A stretch of 13,547 bases of DNA from Halobacteroidaceae bacterium (GTDB taxonomy: Bacteria > Bacillota > Halanaerobiia > B1SED10-174): positions 1 to 13,547 of the forward strand of contig PUKG01000039.1 of the NCBI GenBank assembly GCA_003550445.1, read 5' to 3'. The translations under genes were made by a program, and so were the position numbers. Positions 7,326-13,431 of the stretch are shown here, in pieces; position 1 is the stretch's first letter; each line of letters starts with the position of its first letter. The notes under the pieces were generated by a model. It was not told where the DNA came from. It saw only the letters and a program-made list of their open reading frames with translations, and did not search any database.

Positions 7326-7732
7326 TCAACTCCCCCTTTCATTTTAAGGAAAATCCTTCTCCTGGTTTTCTTAAAGAAAACACCCCGGAATTAAAATCTT
7401 TTTAATATCCCCGGTTCTCTATTTTTATTAAAATCCTCCTTGGTTTTGGTAATTCATCCCCTTTCTTTTATGCTTTAAACCAAAAAATTAAATTAATATT
7501 GTCAATTTTCTACATTTTCAGACAGCTACCTTTATTATATATATTTTTTTAAATAATTAATTTGCGCTGAATCACATTTTAATATTTTTCATCCTTTTCC
7601 AAGCATTTTTGGAATTAAAAATGAAGCAATTCCCCAGTTAATTTCCAGGTGCCCTTTGGGGTCCGTTTTTAACCAACAAAAAATGAAAGGCTTTTTGCCT
7701 TTCATTTTAGTTTCTCTGTAAATATCTTATTT
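7326..7732. other. 407-base intergenic region
   Basis: It holds the leader of the 5937-7325 lipoprotein and the terminator of the next gene. On minus a good ribosome binding site (AAGGAGG, 7424-7418) has no usable start after it, and a nine-codon frame (ATG 7454, M-N-Y-Q-N-Q-G-G-F) overlaps it. A perfect TTGACA (7505-7500, minus) lacks a matching -10 at 16-18 bases. No intact gene is seen. Confidence 0.5.
7674..7708 (-). terminator. Intrinsic terminator of the small lipoprotein gene
   Basis: A perfect 12-bp stem: AAAATGAAAGGC (7680-7691) with GCCTTTCATTTT (7697-7708) and a T5 loop. Read on minus it ends in a T-rich tail (ATTTTTTGTTGG). It is 24 bases past the stop codon at 7733. Confidence 0.85.
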
Positions 7733-8101
7733 CTATCTTTCAAACCTGATCCTGTTTACACCATAAATCATGATTCTCCATCGTTCATATCGGGAGGCAT
7801 AAAAGGAAATACTACCATAATTCCTATTATCGTAGTACCCAAGGGCTCTAAGTTCATAGTGGCCATCGGGAAGCTGGGGATAGATTTTTTCTCCGGGTTT
7901 AACTTGGGGGAAAACCCTATCGGAATCTCTAGGGGATCTAGGAATTATTACCACCCTAAGAGTATCGCTGGTCCGGTTTTCAATATAATTATTATATCTA
8001 GGCGTGGGAGGATATCTTAATTCCAGATCAATTTGAATAATGCAACCTGAAATAACCGTCATTGAAACTAAAAGCAGCACAGCAAAAAATATTTTTTTCA
8101 T
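7733..8101 (-). CDS. Small lipoprotein of unknown function (122 aa)
   Basis: The 122-residue product has a typical lipoprotein signal: M-K-K, a hydrophobic core and lipobox I-S-G-C with C20. The mature part is about 100 residues, rich in Tyr, Arg and Asn, with alternating strand-like segments (L-R-V-V-I-I-P; G-H-Y-E-L-R-A-L-G-Y-Y; I-S-F-Y-A; I-M-I-Y-G-V). The P-D-G-H-Y-E-L segment resembles the P-D-G-x-Y motif of PEGA-like beta sandwiches, also present in the neighbouring 462-residue lipoprotein. A small envelope beta domain is therefore likely, without a known ligand. ATG 8101 is preceded by a G-rich binding site (GGGGGTGGG at 8115-8107). It has its own terminator and appears monocistronic. 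I do not recognise a named family. Confidence 0.8.
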   Translation of the reverse strand: MKKIFFAVLLLVSMTVISGCIIQIDLELRYPPTPRYNNYIENRTSDTLRVVIIPRSPRDSDRVFPQVKPGEKIYPQLPDGHYELRALGYYDNRNYGSISFYASRYERWRIMIYGVNRIRFER

Positions 8102-8250
8102 TTAATCCCACCCCCATTTCCTTAAACCAACCAAGGGAAAAGTAAATTATTAAAGATCTTTTTTAATGACTAAATGTTTATACTATTATTATTCGACATA
8201 ATTTTTATTTTTCCCGGATAGATTCAATAATTAATTTTATTTATTTTTTT

Positions 8251-8280
8251 CAAAAAGAGTTTATCTTCAACTCCTTTTTT
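8251..8280 (-). terminator. Hairpin at the end of the candidate 39-aa peptide gene
   Basis: On minus, AAAAAGGAGTT pairs with AACTCTTTTT (one bulge) across a loop of about seven bases. The peptide's TGA (8269-8267) lies at the loop. A T5 run belongs to the stem's 3' side. The element is nearly symmetric and could act on both strands. It resembles the hairpin at 2749-2784 in sequence. Confidence 0.45.
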
Positions 8281-8386
8281 GGCAAACTAATTGGGCAAAT
8301 TCCAAATAAAAAAGTCCCAAAACACTTACTAGCATGGAGATTAAGAATAAAAATTTTATCAAAAGTGCCTTTTTATCCTTTTTCAT
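8267..8386 (-). CDS. Candidate small membrane peptide (39 aa)
   Basis: ATG at 8386-8384 opens a 39-codon frame ending in TGA at 8269-8267. The product starts M-K-K-D-K-K and continues with one long hydrophobic helix (about residues 7-34), ending C-Q-K-R-S: a basic inside, single-span layout. A hairpin terminator coincides with the stop. Against it, no Shine-Dalgarno precedes this ATG; the frame stays open upstream to a TGA near 8451 without a better start. It may be a small membrane protein, a decayed gene end or chance. No family is recognised. Confidence 0.35.
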   Translation of the reverse strand: MKKDKKALLIKFLFLISMLVSVLGLFYLEFAQLVCQKRS

Positions 8387-8584
8387 TCGGCTATTTGTAA
8401 TACCATCAAGAAAACCATTATTTGAAATGGAAGCCTGTATTAACTCACCATTTTTTCAATCCCTTTAAATTCATTTTCTTTGGTCCCGTTCTATTATTAA
8501 TCAAAACTATTTGAAGGACAATTTCGAGTTTTCTGGAAGGAAAAAATTAGGAAGGGTTCTGTAATTAAGATAGATTTTTCCTTA

Positions 8585-8596
8585 AGAAAGGGGGTG
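8585..8596 (+). promoter_or_regulatory. Ribosome binding site that argues for an ATT start
   Basis: AGAAAGGGGGTG matches the full anti-Shine-Dalgarno complement AGAAAGGAGGTG at 11 of 12 positions. Its last three bases are the GTG (8594-8596) that would be the nearest standard start codon, which is too close to use. The next in-frame codons at good distance are ATT at 8600 and 8603. Confidence 0.6.
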
Positions 8597-9301
8597 CCCA
8601 TTATTATTAGGAAGAGGAAATTATTTATTGTCCTGCTCAGCAGTCTTCTCTTCTTTTTGCTAATTTCCCCTGGGGTTAGTGCCGTAATTGAAGAAGAAGA
8701 TTGGTTTAACCCTGGTGAGCTGGGTGAATTCGTTAGATTCTTCCAGGAAATCAGCTATGAATTTTCCACAGAGCATGCCGATACCGATGAAAAATTTCAT
8801 ACCACTGTAACCTTCATTGTGGAAGGAACAGAGGAAATAAATGGGGACGAACTAAAACGTATTTCCATCAATTCAGTTTCAGACGAAGATGATTTTAATT
8901 TTCTTCTTTGGGCAGATGAAGAAGGACAAGTTAAGCGATTTGTTGATAAGCAATCTCAGGAAGAAATACCCGCCATGTTTGCCAATTTGATGGCCCAGGC
9001 AGTTCTCCTTCCATTCATCTCAATTGACGCAATGGATATAAAAACAGCAATTGCAGGGGAATATGAAGGGTATATTGTTGAGCATCAGGAAAGCAAAAAG
9101 GAAACAATTGGTGAATTAGATACAACTGTTCATGTTTTTTCTCTGGAACACCATGATGATGAAGTTTTTCCTGGAACGGCAACCTACTGGGTTGCTGATT
9201 TTGATGAGTTCCAGATGGTAGTTTATTTTAATCTTCCTGAACACCCTGAGCCCGAGATTGACTCTGTTAAATTCAAAATAACTAACCTGTCTTTATTCTA
9301 A
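8594..9301 (+). CDS. Secreted acidic protein of unknown function
   Basis: A protein of about 235 residues with a signal peptide: basic R-K-R-K near residue 6, a hydrophobic core to about 25, and a probable type I cleavage after V-S-A at residue 30. There is no lipobox, so it is exported and free or loosely attached. The mature part is strongly acidic (runs such as I-E-E-E-D-W and S-D-E-D-D-F) with regularly spaced beta-like strands, somewhat like the LolA/LppX-type lipid-binding fold, but I saw no diagnostic motif and leave it unassigned. The given start is GTG 8594, the nearest standard codon. That GTG lies inside the Shine-Dalgarno, so translation more likely begins at ATT 8600 or 8603, shortening the protein by 2 or 3 residues with no effect on the signal peptide. 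It is monocistronic, ending in a strong terminator at 9327-9390. Confidence 0.8.
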   Translation: MPIIIRKRKLFIVLLSSLLFFLLISPGVSAVIEEEDWFNPGELGEFVRFFQEISYEFSTEHADTDEKFHTTVTFIVEGTEEINGDELKRISINSVSDEDDFNFLLWADEEGQVKRFVDKQSQEEIPAMFANLMAQAVLLPFISIDAMDIKTAIAGEYEGYIVEHQESKKETIGELDTTVHVFSLEHHDDEVFPGTATYWVADFDEFQMVVYFNLPEHPEPEIDSVKFKITNLSLF

Positions 9302-9326
9302 TTTAAAATTAAAAACCGGGTAAATT

Positions 9327-9390
9327 GATCCCCTCTTTAGTATTATGATAATTGCCATCACCTGATACTAAAGGGGGATCTTTTTCTTTT
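9327..9390 (+). terminator. Strong intrinsic terminator of the secreted-protein gene
   Basis: A 16-bp stem pairs GATCCCC-T-CTTTAGTAT (9327-9343, one bulged T) with ATACTAAAGGGGGATC (9365-9380). The loop contains a smaller TGAT/ATCA pairing. TTTTTCTTTTT follows. It starts 26 bases past the stop codon. Confidence 0.9.
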
Positions 9391-9564
9391 TAAGACCATT
9401 AGATCGGAATTGCAGAGTTATTTCTAATCGAGCAAATTTCCCATAAAGAAATCCCTAAAAATCTAGCTTTTTCCCAATTCGGAAATAATTTCACCCCTCT
9501 ATTTCCACCCAACCACTGCTGGAAAAAAAATCTTGCTAAACCCACGTAAAGAAAATTCTTGAGT

Positions 9565-10311
9565 TTACAACAAAATCTTTTTTTTCAAGAACCCCTCATT
9601 AAGTAAATGGACCGTTTGGAATTTTCCTTGATAAAACACCGCATAATTATTAAATACCCCTGGAACAGACCTTGCTTTTTCTAAAGAATCTACTTCAACA
9701 AGGTTCAAAGGAATATTATTTGCATTGCAATAATTTTCAACCTGCTCTAAACAGTTAGGTATATAGGGACATTGCTTTGAGTAATAAATCGTTAGGTCTT
9801 TAGAAACAGTTTCTTGTTTCCTTGCGTTATCAGCGAAAACAGGTTTTTCTCCATCAAAAGAAAGTGCCAAAAGTTCATAGTCTCCAATTTTATCCACATC
9901 TTTAAATCCATGTTTAAGCATATATTTTTTGTCTGAAAGGAATGGTGTTTTTTTCTTTGAACTTAGGACACAAACCCCTGATCTATTTCGCTTCTTTGCA
10001 TCTTCAATGCAATAATCCAATAGTTTTTTCCCATGTCCCTTGCTCTTGTACTTTCCAGAAACCCAAAAGCAAAAAACATAAATAAAATTCTTACCATTAA
10101 CAGGAACCCAAGCAGTTTCCAATGGGGCGTATTCAATAAAAACCTTTCCTTTAACATCAAGCTTTCTAAAAATATGCCCTTCTGGAATTCTTTCAGATAG
10201 CCAAGATCGCTTATCATCAACACCGACCTGGTGTTTCTTGTCAGAAATTGCACAGCACAAATGCTCTTCATGGATATTATTCATTCCCAGGTTAATATAG
10301 TTGTCACACAT
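9565..10311 (-). CDS. GNAT acetyltransferase with C-terminal YoaP-like domain
   Basis: A 248-residue protein, close to the roughly 250 of B. subtilis YoaP, and cytoplasmic. Residues about 10-155 form a GNAT N-acetyltransferase domain: a strand with I-Y-V-F-C-F-W-V followed by the acetyl-CoA pyrophosphate loop K-S-K-G-H-G (89-94) and its helix, then the late F-L-S-D-K-K-Y-M-L-K-H-G-F segment. Residues about 170-248 are the YoaP-like module, thioredoxin-like in outline, with S-K-Q-C-P-Y-I-P-N-C placing cysteines at 181 and 187. Acceptor substrate is unknown. ATG 10311 is preceded by GAAAGGAT at about ten bases. A structured leader may control it (10443-10512). A weaker second frame over 9963-10271 is a shadow. 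Confidence 0.88.
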   Translation of the reverse strand: MCDNYINLGMNNIHEEHLCCAISDKKHQVGVDDKRSWLSERIPEGHIFRKLDVKGKVFIEYAPLETAWVPVNGKNFIYVFCFWVSGKYKSKGHGKKLLDYCIEDAKKRNRSGVCVLSSKKKTPFLSDKKYMLKHGFKDVDKIGDYELLALSFDGEKPVFADNARKQETVSKDLTIYYSKQCPYIPNCLEQVENYCNANNIPLNLVEVDSLEKARSVPGVFNNYAVFYQGKFQTVHLLNEGFLKKKILL

Positions 10312-10416
10312 TTAATAACCATCCTTTCCAAAATCCAGAGGTGAGGAAACAAACTCAAAATCTAAAATTAACCCCCTTAATGGATGTTTTTGTAATTTCT
10401 ATATATCATAAAAAGA

Positions 10417-10444
10417 AACCTTTAATTGTAATTTCTCCAAGGTT
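10417..10444 (-). terminator. Weak hairpin with U tail in the YoaP-like gene leader
   Basis: On minus AACCTT (10444-10439) pairs with AAGGTT (10422-10417) over a 16-base loop, then TTCTTTTTATG follows. It is short and AT-rich. It lies directly behind the three-way-junction element, and its 5' arm overlaps that element's closing stem by two bases. It could be an attenuator. Confidence 0.35.
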
Positions 10445-10512
10445 CCTCGGGGGCTAGTTAGCCTCCTGTTGGCAGTATAACACTTAACTTACTGTCCACC
10501 AAACCGAGGGAA
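10443..10512 (-). ncRNA. Candidate structured leader RNA (three-way junction) upstream of the YoaP-like gene
   Basis: Read on minus, three stems close on one another. P1 pairs 10512-10504 with 10450-10443 (TTCCCTCGG with CCGAGGAA, one bulge). P2 pairs 10502-10499 and 10494-10490 with 10477-10469 (TTGG and CAGTA with TACTGCCAA, four-base bulge, 12-base loop). P3 pairs 10466-10460 with 10455-10451 (G-rich with AGCC and a following C, AACT loop). It stands about 130 bases upstream of the YoaP-like start and is followed by a weak hairpin with a U tail. The layout resembles a riboswitch or attenuator, but I could not match it to purine, SAM, c-di-GMP, T-box or other classes by conserved bases. Confidence 0.4.
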
Positions 10513-10612
10513 GTTCGAACAATGGAAATGATCCTTACCTATCTCCCGATTTATTTCCCAAAAAACTTAATATTTATGTTCAGGAAATTTAAACGAAAAC
10601 CAGGAAAAGGAC

Positions 10613-10649
10613 AAAACCCCAGCCCTGTTGATTGAGAAACTGGAGTTTT
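10613..10649 (-). terminator. Intrinsic terminator of the LRR lipoprotein gene
   Basis: On minus AAAACTCCAG (10649-10640) pairs with CTGGGGTTTT (10622-10613), one wobble, 17-base loop, followed by GTCCTTTTCC. It starts 13 bases past the stop codon at 10662. The U tail is the stem's own TTTT plus an interrupted run, so strength is moderate. Confidence 0.65.
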
Positions 10650-10661
10650 ATCCTCTGAGTT

Positions 10662-12377
10662 TCAGAAATTTTCCTTCCAGTATTTTTCTTTCCATCTCTT
10701 TTCCATCAGATCTGGTTCTTTCTTTTCCCAATTCTCCAAACCTGTTCCACTATCCCCTGGTTCGCGCTGAGGTTCATATCTTACCCTTACACCTCTATCT
10801 GTCAAAATCTCAATATTTTTTATCACCTGTGGGTCATCAAGGTCAAGGTAGTTATTCACCATATTTATATAATCCCCTGAACCAAATCCAGTATTGGCTA
10901 CAAGAGAATTGATATTTGTCACCTGGTTAAACCTGAAATAAAGCGTTCTCAAGCTGATCAAGTTCTCCAAAACGCTGATATCTGATACCTGGTTTTCATT
11001 GAACCTCATCCATTCTAAGTTCGTAAGATCCTTAAGTGGGCTGATATCCGATACTTGGTTTTCATTGAACCAAAGGTGTACTAAATTCGTAAGATCCTGA
11101 ACAGGGCTGATATCCGATACTTGGTTTTCATTGAACCAAAGGTGTACTAAATTCGTAAGATCCTGAACAGGGCTGATATCCGATACTTGGTTTTCATCGA
11201 ACCGTAGCTCTACTAAGTTCGTAAGATCCTGAACAGGGCTGATATCAACAACTTCGTTACCATCGAACCGCAGCACTACTAAATTCGTAAGATCCTGAAC
11301 AGGGCTGATATCCGATACTTGGTTTTCATCGAACCGTAGCCCTTTTAAGTTGGTAAGATCCTTAAGCGGGCTGATATCCGATACTCGGTTCCAATCGAAC
11401 CACAGCCATACTAAGTTCTTAAGATCCTTAAGTGGGCTGATATCCTTTACCCAGGCAGCAGAAAAATACAGTATTTCCAGATTGGTCAAGTTCTTTATAG
11501 GGCTGATATCCTTTACTTGGTTATAAGAAAAATCTATCTCCCGCAGACTGGTCAAGTTCTTTATAGGGTGGATATCATCAACTTCGTTCCACTCGAATTT
11601 CAGCACTTCTAAGTTCTTAAGATCCTGAAGTGGTTTGATATCGCTAATTTCATTGCTCCGCAAATGGAGTGATTCAAGATTTTTCAGTTTCTCAATACCT
11701 CCAAGTTTTTCTATCCCTTTATTTGATCCATATAGTACTCTCAAGTCTTCTACATCTTCAGGGTATATTGGGCCCTCTTGTATGCCTATAGCATCTCTAA
11801 CTACTTCTTCTAGGTTTTCATCTTCAAATATTATCTCCTGAGGTCCTTTCTCCTCAAATACTGCTGTTATTTCCTTATCCCCATCTACTGTTACTTCCAT
11901 CTCTGCTTCTTCTCCTGTTAAATCTCCATCCCAGTGGCTAAACTCCCATCCCTCTTCTGCTATCGCCGTCAATTTAACCACTGTGCCATATTTATAGTTA
12001 CTCTGGGGTGAAACAAGTACCTCTTTATTAACTTCACCTTCTCCCTCTACATAAACCGTAAGGCCATATACTTTTCGCTCAAATACTACTGCTATTTCTT
12101 TGTCTTCATTCATCAAGACTGTTGTTTCTTCACTTTCTGGATCGCTTACTTCCCCTTCCCAATTACTAAACTCCCATCCTTCTTCAGGTGCTGCCTCTAA
12201 ATCAACAATTGTATCTTCTTCATATGTATGGGTTCCTTCACTCGGAGTTACTGTCCCCTCTCCTTCTGATTCCATTGTTAGAGTATATAATGCAGGTTCA
12301 GAGCCACAACCCACTATCAACAACATTGTAATTGATAAAGCAAGTACTAAAAGTATTTCTTTCCTACATAAAAACAT
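10662..12377 (-). CDS. Leucine-rich-repeat lipoprotein with two InlB B-repeats
   Basis: A 571-residue internalin-like lipoprotein. The signal ends in lipobox I-V-G-C with C24. Two divergent InlB B-repeats follow (about 31-100 and 103-177), each with G-E-G-x-V, E-E-G-W-E-F-S-x-W and a V-F-E end strand. An LRR N-cap (about 181-225, with E-D-E-N-L-E-E-V-V-R-D-A-I) precedes twelve 22-residue repeats (about 226-490) of the pattern L-T-N-L-x-x-L-x-F-x-x-N-x-V-S-D-I-S-P. A typical LRR C-cap (N-x-L-D-L-D-D-P-Q-V) and a charged Trp/Lys-rich tail end the protein. LRR solenoids bind proteins or glycans; the ligand is unknown. This gene places the B-repeats before the LRRs, unlike Listeria InlB where they follow. 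ATG 12377 has AGAAAGGAG eight bases upstream. It is monocistronic, with an attenuator-like leader at 12443-12546. Confidence 0.92.
   Translation of the reverse strand: MFLCRKEILLVLALSITMLLIVGCGSEPALYTLTMESEGEGTVTPSEGTHTYEEDTIVDLEAAPEEGWEFSNWEGEVSDPESEETTVLMNEDKEIAVVFERKVYGLTVYVEGEGEVNKEVLVSPQSNYKYGTVVKLTAIAEEGWEFSHWDGDLTGEEAEMEVTVDGDKEITAVFEEKGPQEIIFEDENLEEVVRDAIGIQEGPIYPEDVEDLRVLYGSNKGIEKLGGIEKLKNLESLHLRSNEISDIKPLQDLKNLEVLKFEWNEVDDIHPIKNLTSLREIDFSYNQVKDISPIKNLTNLEILYFSAAWVKDISPLKDLKNLVWLWFDWNRVSDISPLKDLTNLKGLRFDENQVSDISPVQDLTNLVVLRFDGNEVVDISPVQDLTNLVELRFDENQVSDISPVQDLTNLVHLWFNENQVSDISPVQDLTNLVHLWFNENQVSDISPLKDLTNLEWMRFNENQVSDISVLENLISLRTLYFRFNQVTNINSLVANTGFGSGDYINMVNNYLDLDDPQVIKNIEILTDRGVRVRYEPQREPGDSGTGLENWEKKEPDLMEKRWKEKYWKENF
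10909..11700 (-). repeat. Twelve tandem 66-bp LRR-coding units
   Basis: The LRR region is an exact 66-base register over 792 bases with no indels. Unit boundaries fall at 10909, 10975, 11041, 11107, 11173 and so on to 11635. Units 11041-11106 and 11107-11172 are identical at every base, and the units from 11173 to 11370 differ from them mainly in the middle third. Outer units are more divergent. This pattern indicates recent unit duplication in the core of the array. Confidence 0.95.
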
Positions 12378-12442
12378 AATTTTTTCTCCTTTCTTTTCAT
12401 TTTAGAATTAATTTCGGATTAGCGTTTAAGGACCATAGTAAA

Positions 12443-12546
12443 ACAAAAACCGACCTTATGGTCGGTTACGCCACTGGCTCATCCCAAGCTATCAGCGTCC
12501 AAATTCAGCTAAGAAGTCGTAGCCCCCTTGCTTAATATTCAGTTAG
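12443..12546 (-). promoter_or_regulatory. Attenuator-like leader of the LRR lipoprotein gene
   Basis: About 70 bases before the lipoprotein ATG, on the same strand, is a textbook intrinsic terminator: AACCGACC (12467-12460) pairs with GGTCGGTT (12455-12448) around ATAA, then TTTTTGTTTTA. No gene lies closely upstream, so it ends a leader transcript. The preceding 75 bases can fold: GGCTACG (12526-12520) pairs with CGTAACC (12470-12464) with one mismatch, which competes with the terminator stem for the AACC bases, and TTAGC with GCTGA inside. This mutual exclusion is what a riboswitch or attenuator needs. I could not assign a class. A TATAAT on minus at 12601-12596 could drive it, but no -35 is clear. 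Confidence 0.5.
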
Positions 12547-12890
12547 CGGTTTTCATTTTAAAAACAAAAAACATTCCCCTTGAAAAATTCTTAATATTAT
12601 AAATATTCTTCCTATTCTTGTGTTTTCCTGCACCTAATTCTTGATTAATATTGTTTAGGGCTTTTTTTTATAAAAAATAACAGCCTTTAATATCATATCC
12701 TATACTCTATCTAAGTTAAATAAAAACTCCCATCCCCTGGTCTTCCCCCGCAAAAATTAGAAATTAGATTAGGCCACTTTTCTCAGAGGGAAAACCCTAT
12801 GCCTTGGCTAAATAGTAGGCTTGGATTATGCTAATTCATAAAACTTCAATCCTTTCCTTAAAGTTACAAATCTTCCTCTGTCAGAACACA

Positions 12891-12939
12891 GATCACCTCC
12901 TCAAAAATAACTATCCCCTACTCTTGGATAAGGGGATAG
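12891..12939 (-). promoter_or_regulatory. Orphan leader: hairpin with U tail followed by a perfect Shine-Dalgarno
   Basis: On minus CTATCCCC (12939-12932) pairs perfectly with GGGGATAG (12918-12911) over a 13-base loop, followed by TTATTTTT. Immediately after comes GAGGAGGTGATC (12902-12891), a near-complete complement of the 16S 3' end. A GTG at 12889 has ideal spacing but is followed by TTC and then TGA. Beyond it, other frames give protein-like pieces (L-T-E-E-D-L, then T-L-R-K-G-L-K-F-Y-E-L-A), suggesting a gene start ruined by indels. A TATAAT lies upstream at 13024-13019. Confidence 0.4.
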
Positions 12940-13155
12940 AATCCAACTTTCTAAATGGAAACCCTAGATTACCCATGTGCAAGACCTTATTTCTTACCCT
13001 GAATTCTCCCTCTACAGTATTATACGATGAAATTCGATTTTTGCCTTAGTTTTTGAAGATAAATTTTCGCTTTTTACCCCAAATATTGCTGGAAACCCTT
13101 ATCATTAAAGGGCAAAAAAAATTTTATTTTTTTTTTATTCTCTCCCTCCTAACAC

Positions 13156-13189
13156 AAAAATAACCCCAGCTCTGTTTTTGAGCTGGGGT
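13156..13189 (-). terminator. Strong intrinsic terminator behind a decayed frame
   Basis: ACCCCAGCTC (13163-13172) pairs with GAGCTGGGGT (13180-13189), ten perfect pairs with a seven-base loop. On minus the tail is TATTTTTGTG. The decayed frame's stop codon ends three bases before the stem begins. Confidence 0.75.
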
Positions 13190-13191
13190 AA

Positions 13192-13362
13192 TTATTTTCT
13201 TCTGTTTAAACATCCAGTCTCGATATTGTTATGTTCGGGTAATATTTCTTTCTGGAAATCCTTCCCCATAATTTTATTCGAGAAATCTAAATTTTTATCT
13301 TAGTGAATGGTTCTTTCTTTTAATTCTTTTGGATGGTCTCTAACACTATCTTTTATTATCCC
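13192..13362 (-). pseudogene. Possible decayed gene remnant with its terminator
   Basis: One minus-strand frame runs from just after a TAA at 13365-13363 to a TAA at 13194-13192, interrupted by a single TAA at 13302-13300. It reads like protein on both sides: D-S-V-R-D-H-P-K-E-L-K-E-R before the stop, and M-G-K-D-F-Q-K-E-I-L-P-E-H-N-N-I-E-T after it. The final stop lies directly before a strong terminator, as expected for a real gene end. There is no clear start or ribosome binding site, and no family is recognised. An alternative is a short 25-codon peptide from ATG at 13269, which lacks a binding site. Confidence 0.3.
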
Positions 13363-13392
13363 TTAGGCTGGCGGATAGGCTGGTAAAACCCG

Positions 13393-13425
13393 AAAAAGAA
13401 AAAAGCGCGGTCCAAAACCCCGCTT
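13393..13425 (-). terminator. Terminator downstream of tRNA-Thr
   Basis: On minus AAGCGGGG (13425-13418) pairs with CCGCGCTT (13410-13403) with one mismatch, followed by TTTTCTTTTT (a T run with one C). It starts seven bases after the CCA end of the tRNA. Confidence 0.7.
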
Positions 13426-13431
13426 AATTAT

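Larger units (their letters stand above)
8102..8593. other. 492-base divergent intergenic region
   Basis: It separates the minus-strand small lipoprotein from the plus-strand secreted protein, so promoters for both should lie here. It also holds a candidate minus-strand peptide gene (8267-8386) with a hairpin at its end. I could not assign a convincing -35/-10 pair to either flanking gene. Confidence 0.5.
12547..13391. other. 845-base stretch without an intact gene
   Basis: AT-rich DNA with isolated functional-looking pieces on the minus strand: a terminator-like hairpin plus perfect ribosome binding site (12891-12939), a decayed frame with terminator (13156-13362), and an AT hairpin with GGCT/AGCC ends near 12658-12685. 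The plus-strand frame starting at 12828 lacks a binding site and a protein-like composition. No intact gene is supported. Confidence 0.55.

Noticed and set aside
7474..7505. Promoter with a perfect TTGACA on minus upstream of the 462-residue lipoprotein
   Set aside because: No acceptable -10 occurs at 16-18 bases; the nearest T/A-rich hexamer is 20 bases away.
10909..11700. Regular 66-base repeats as a possible CRISPR or other array
   Set aside because: The period is exactly 22 codons inside one open frame and encodes leucine-rich repeats; there are no unique spacers of constant repeats.
12464..12530. c-di-GMP-I (GEMM) riboswitch in the leader of the LRR lipoprotein
   Set aside because: GACGC and a terminal ACCGA are present, but the conserved GCAAAC/GACGCAAAGCC core and the GGGUUGCC-type closing strand are not, so the class is not supported.
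12828..13049. A 73-codon plus-strand open frame
   Set aside because: No ribosome binding site, composition unlike the real genes here, and it lies opposite a minus-strand terminator hairpin and Shine-Dalgarno.
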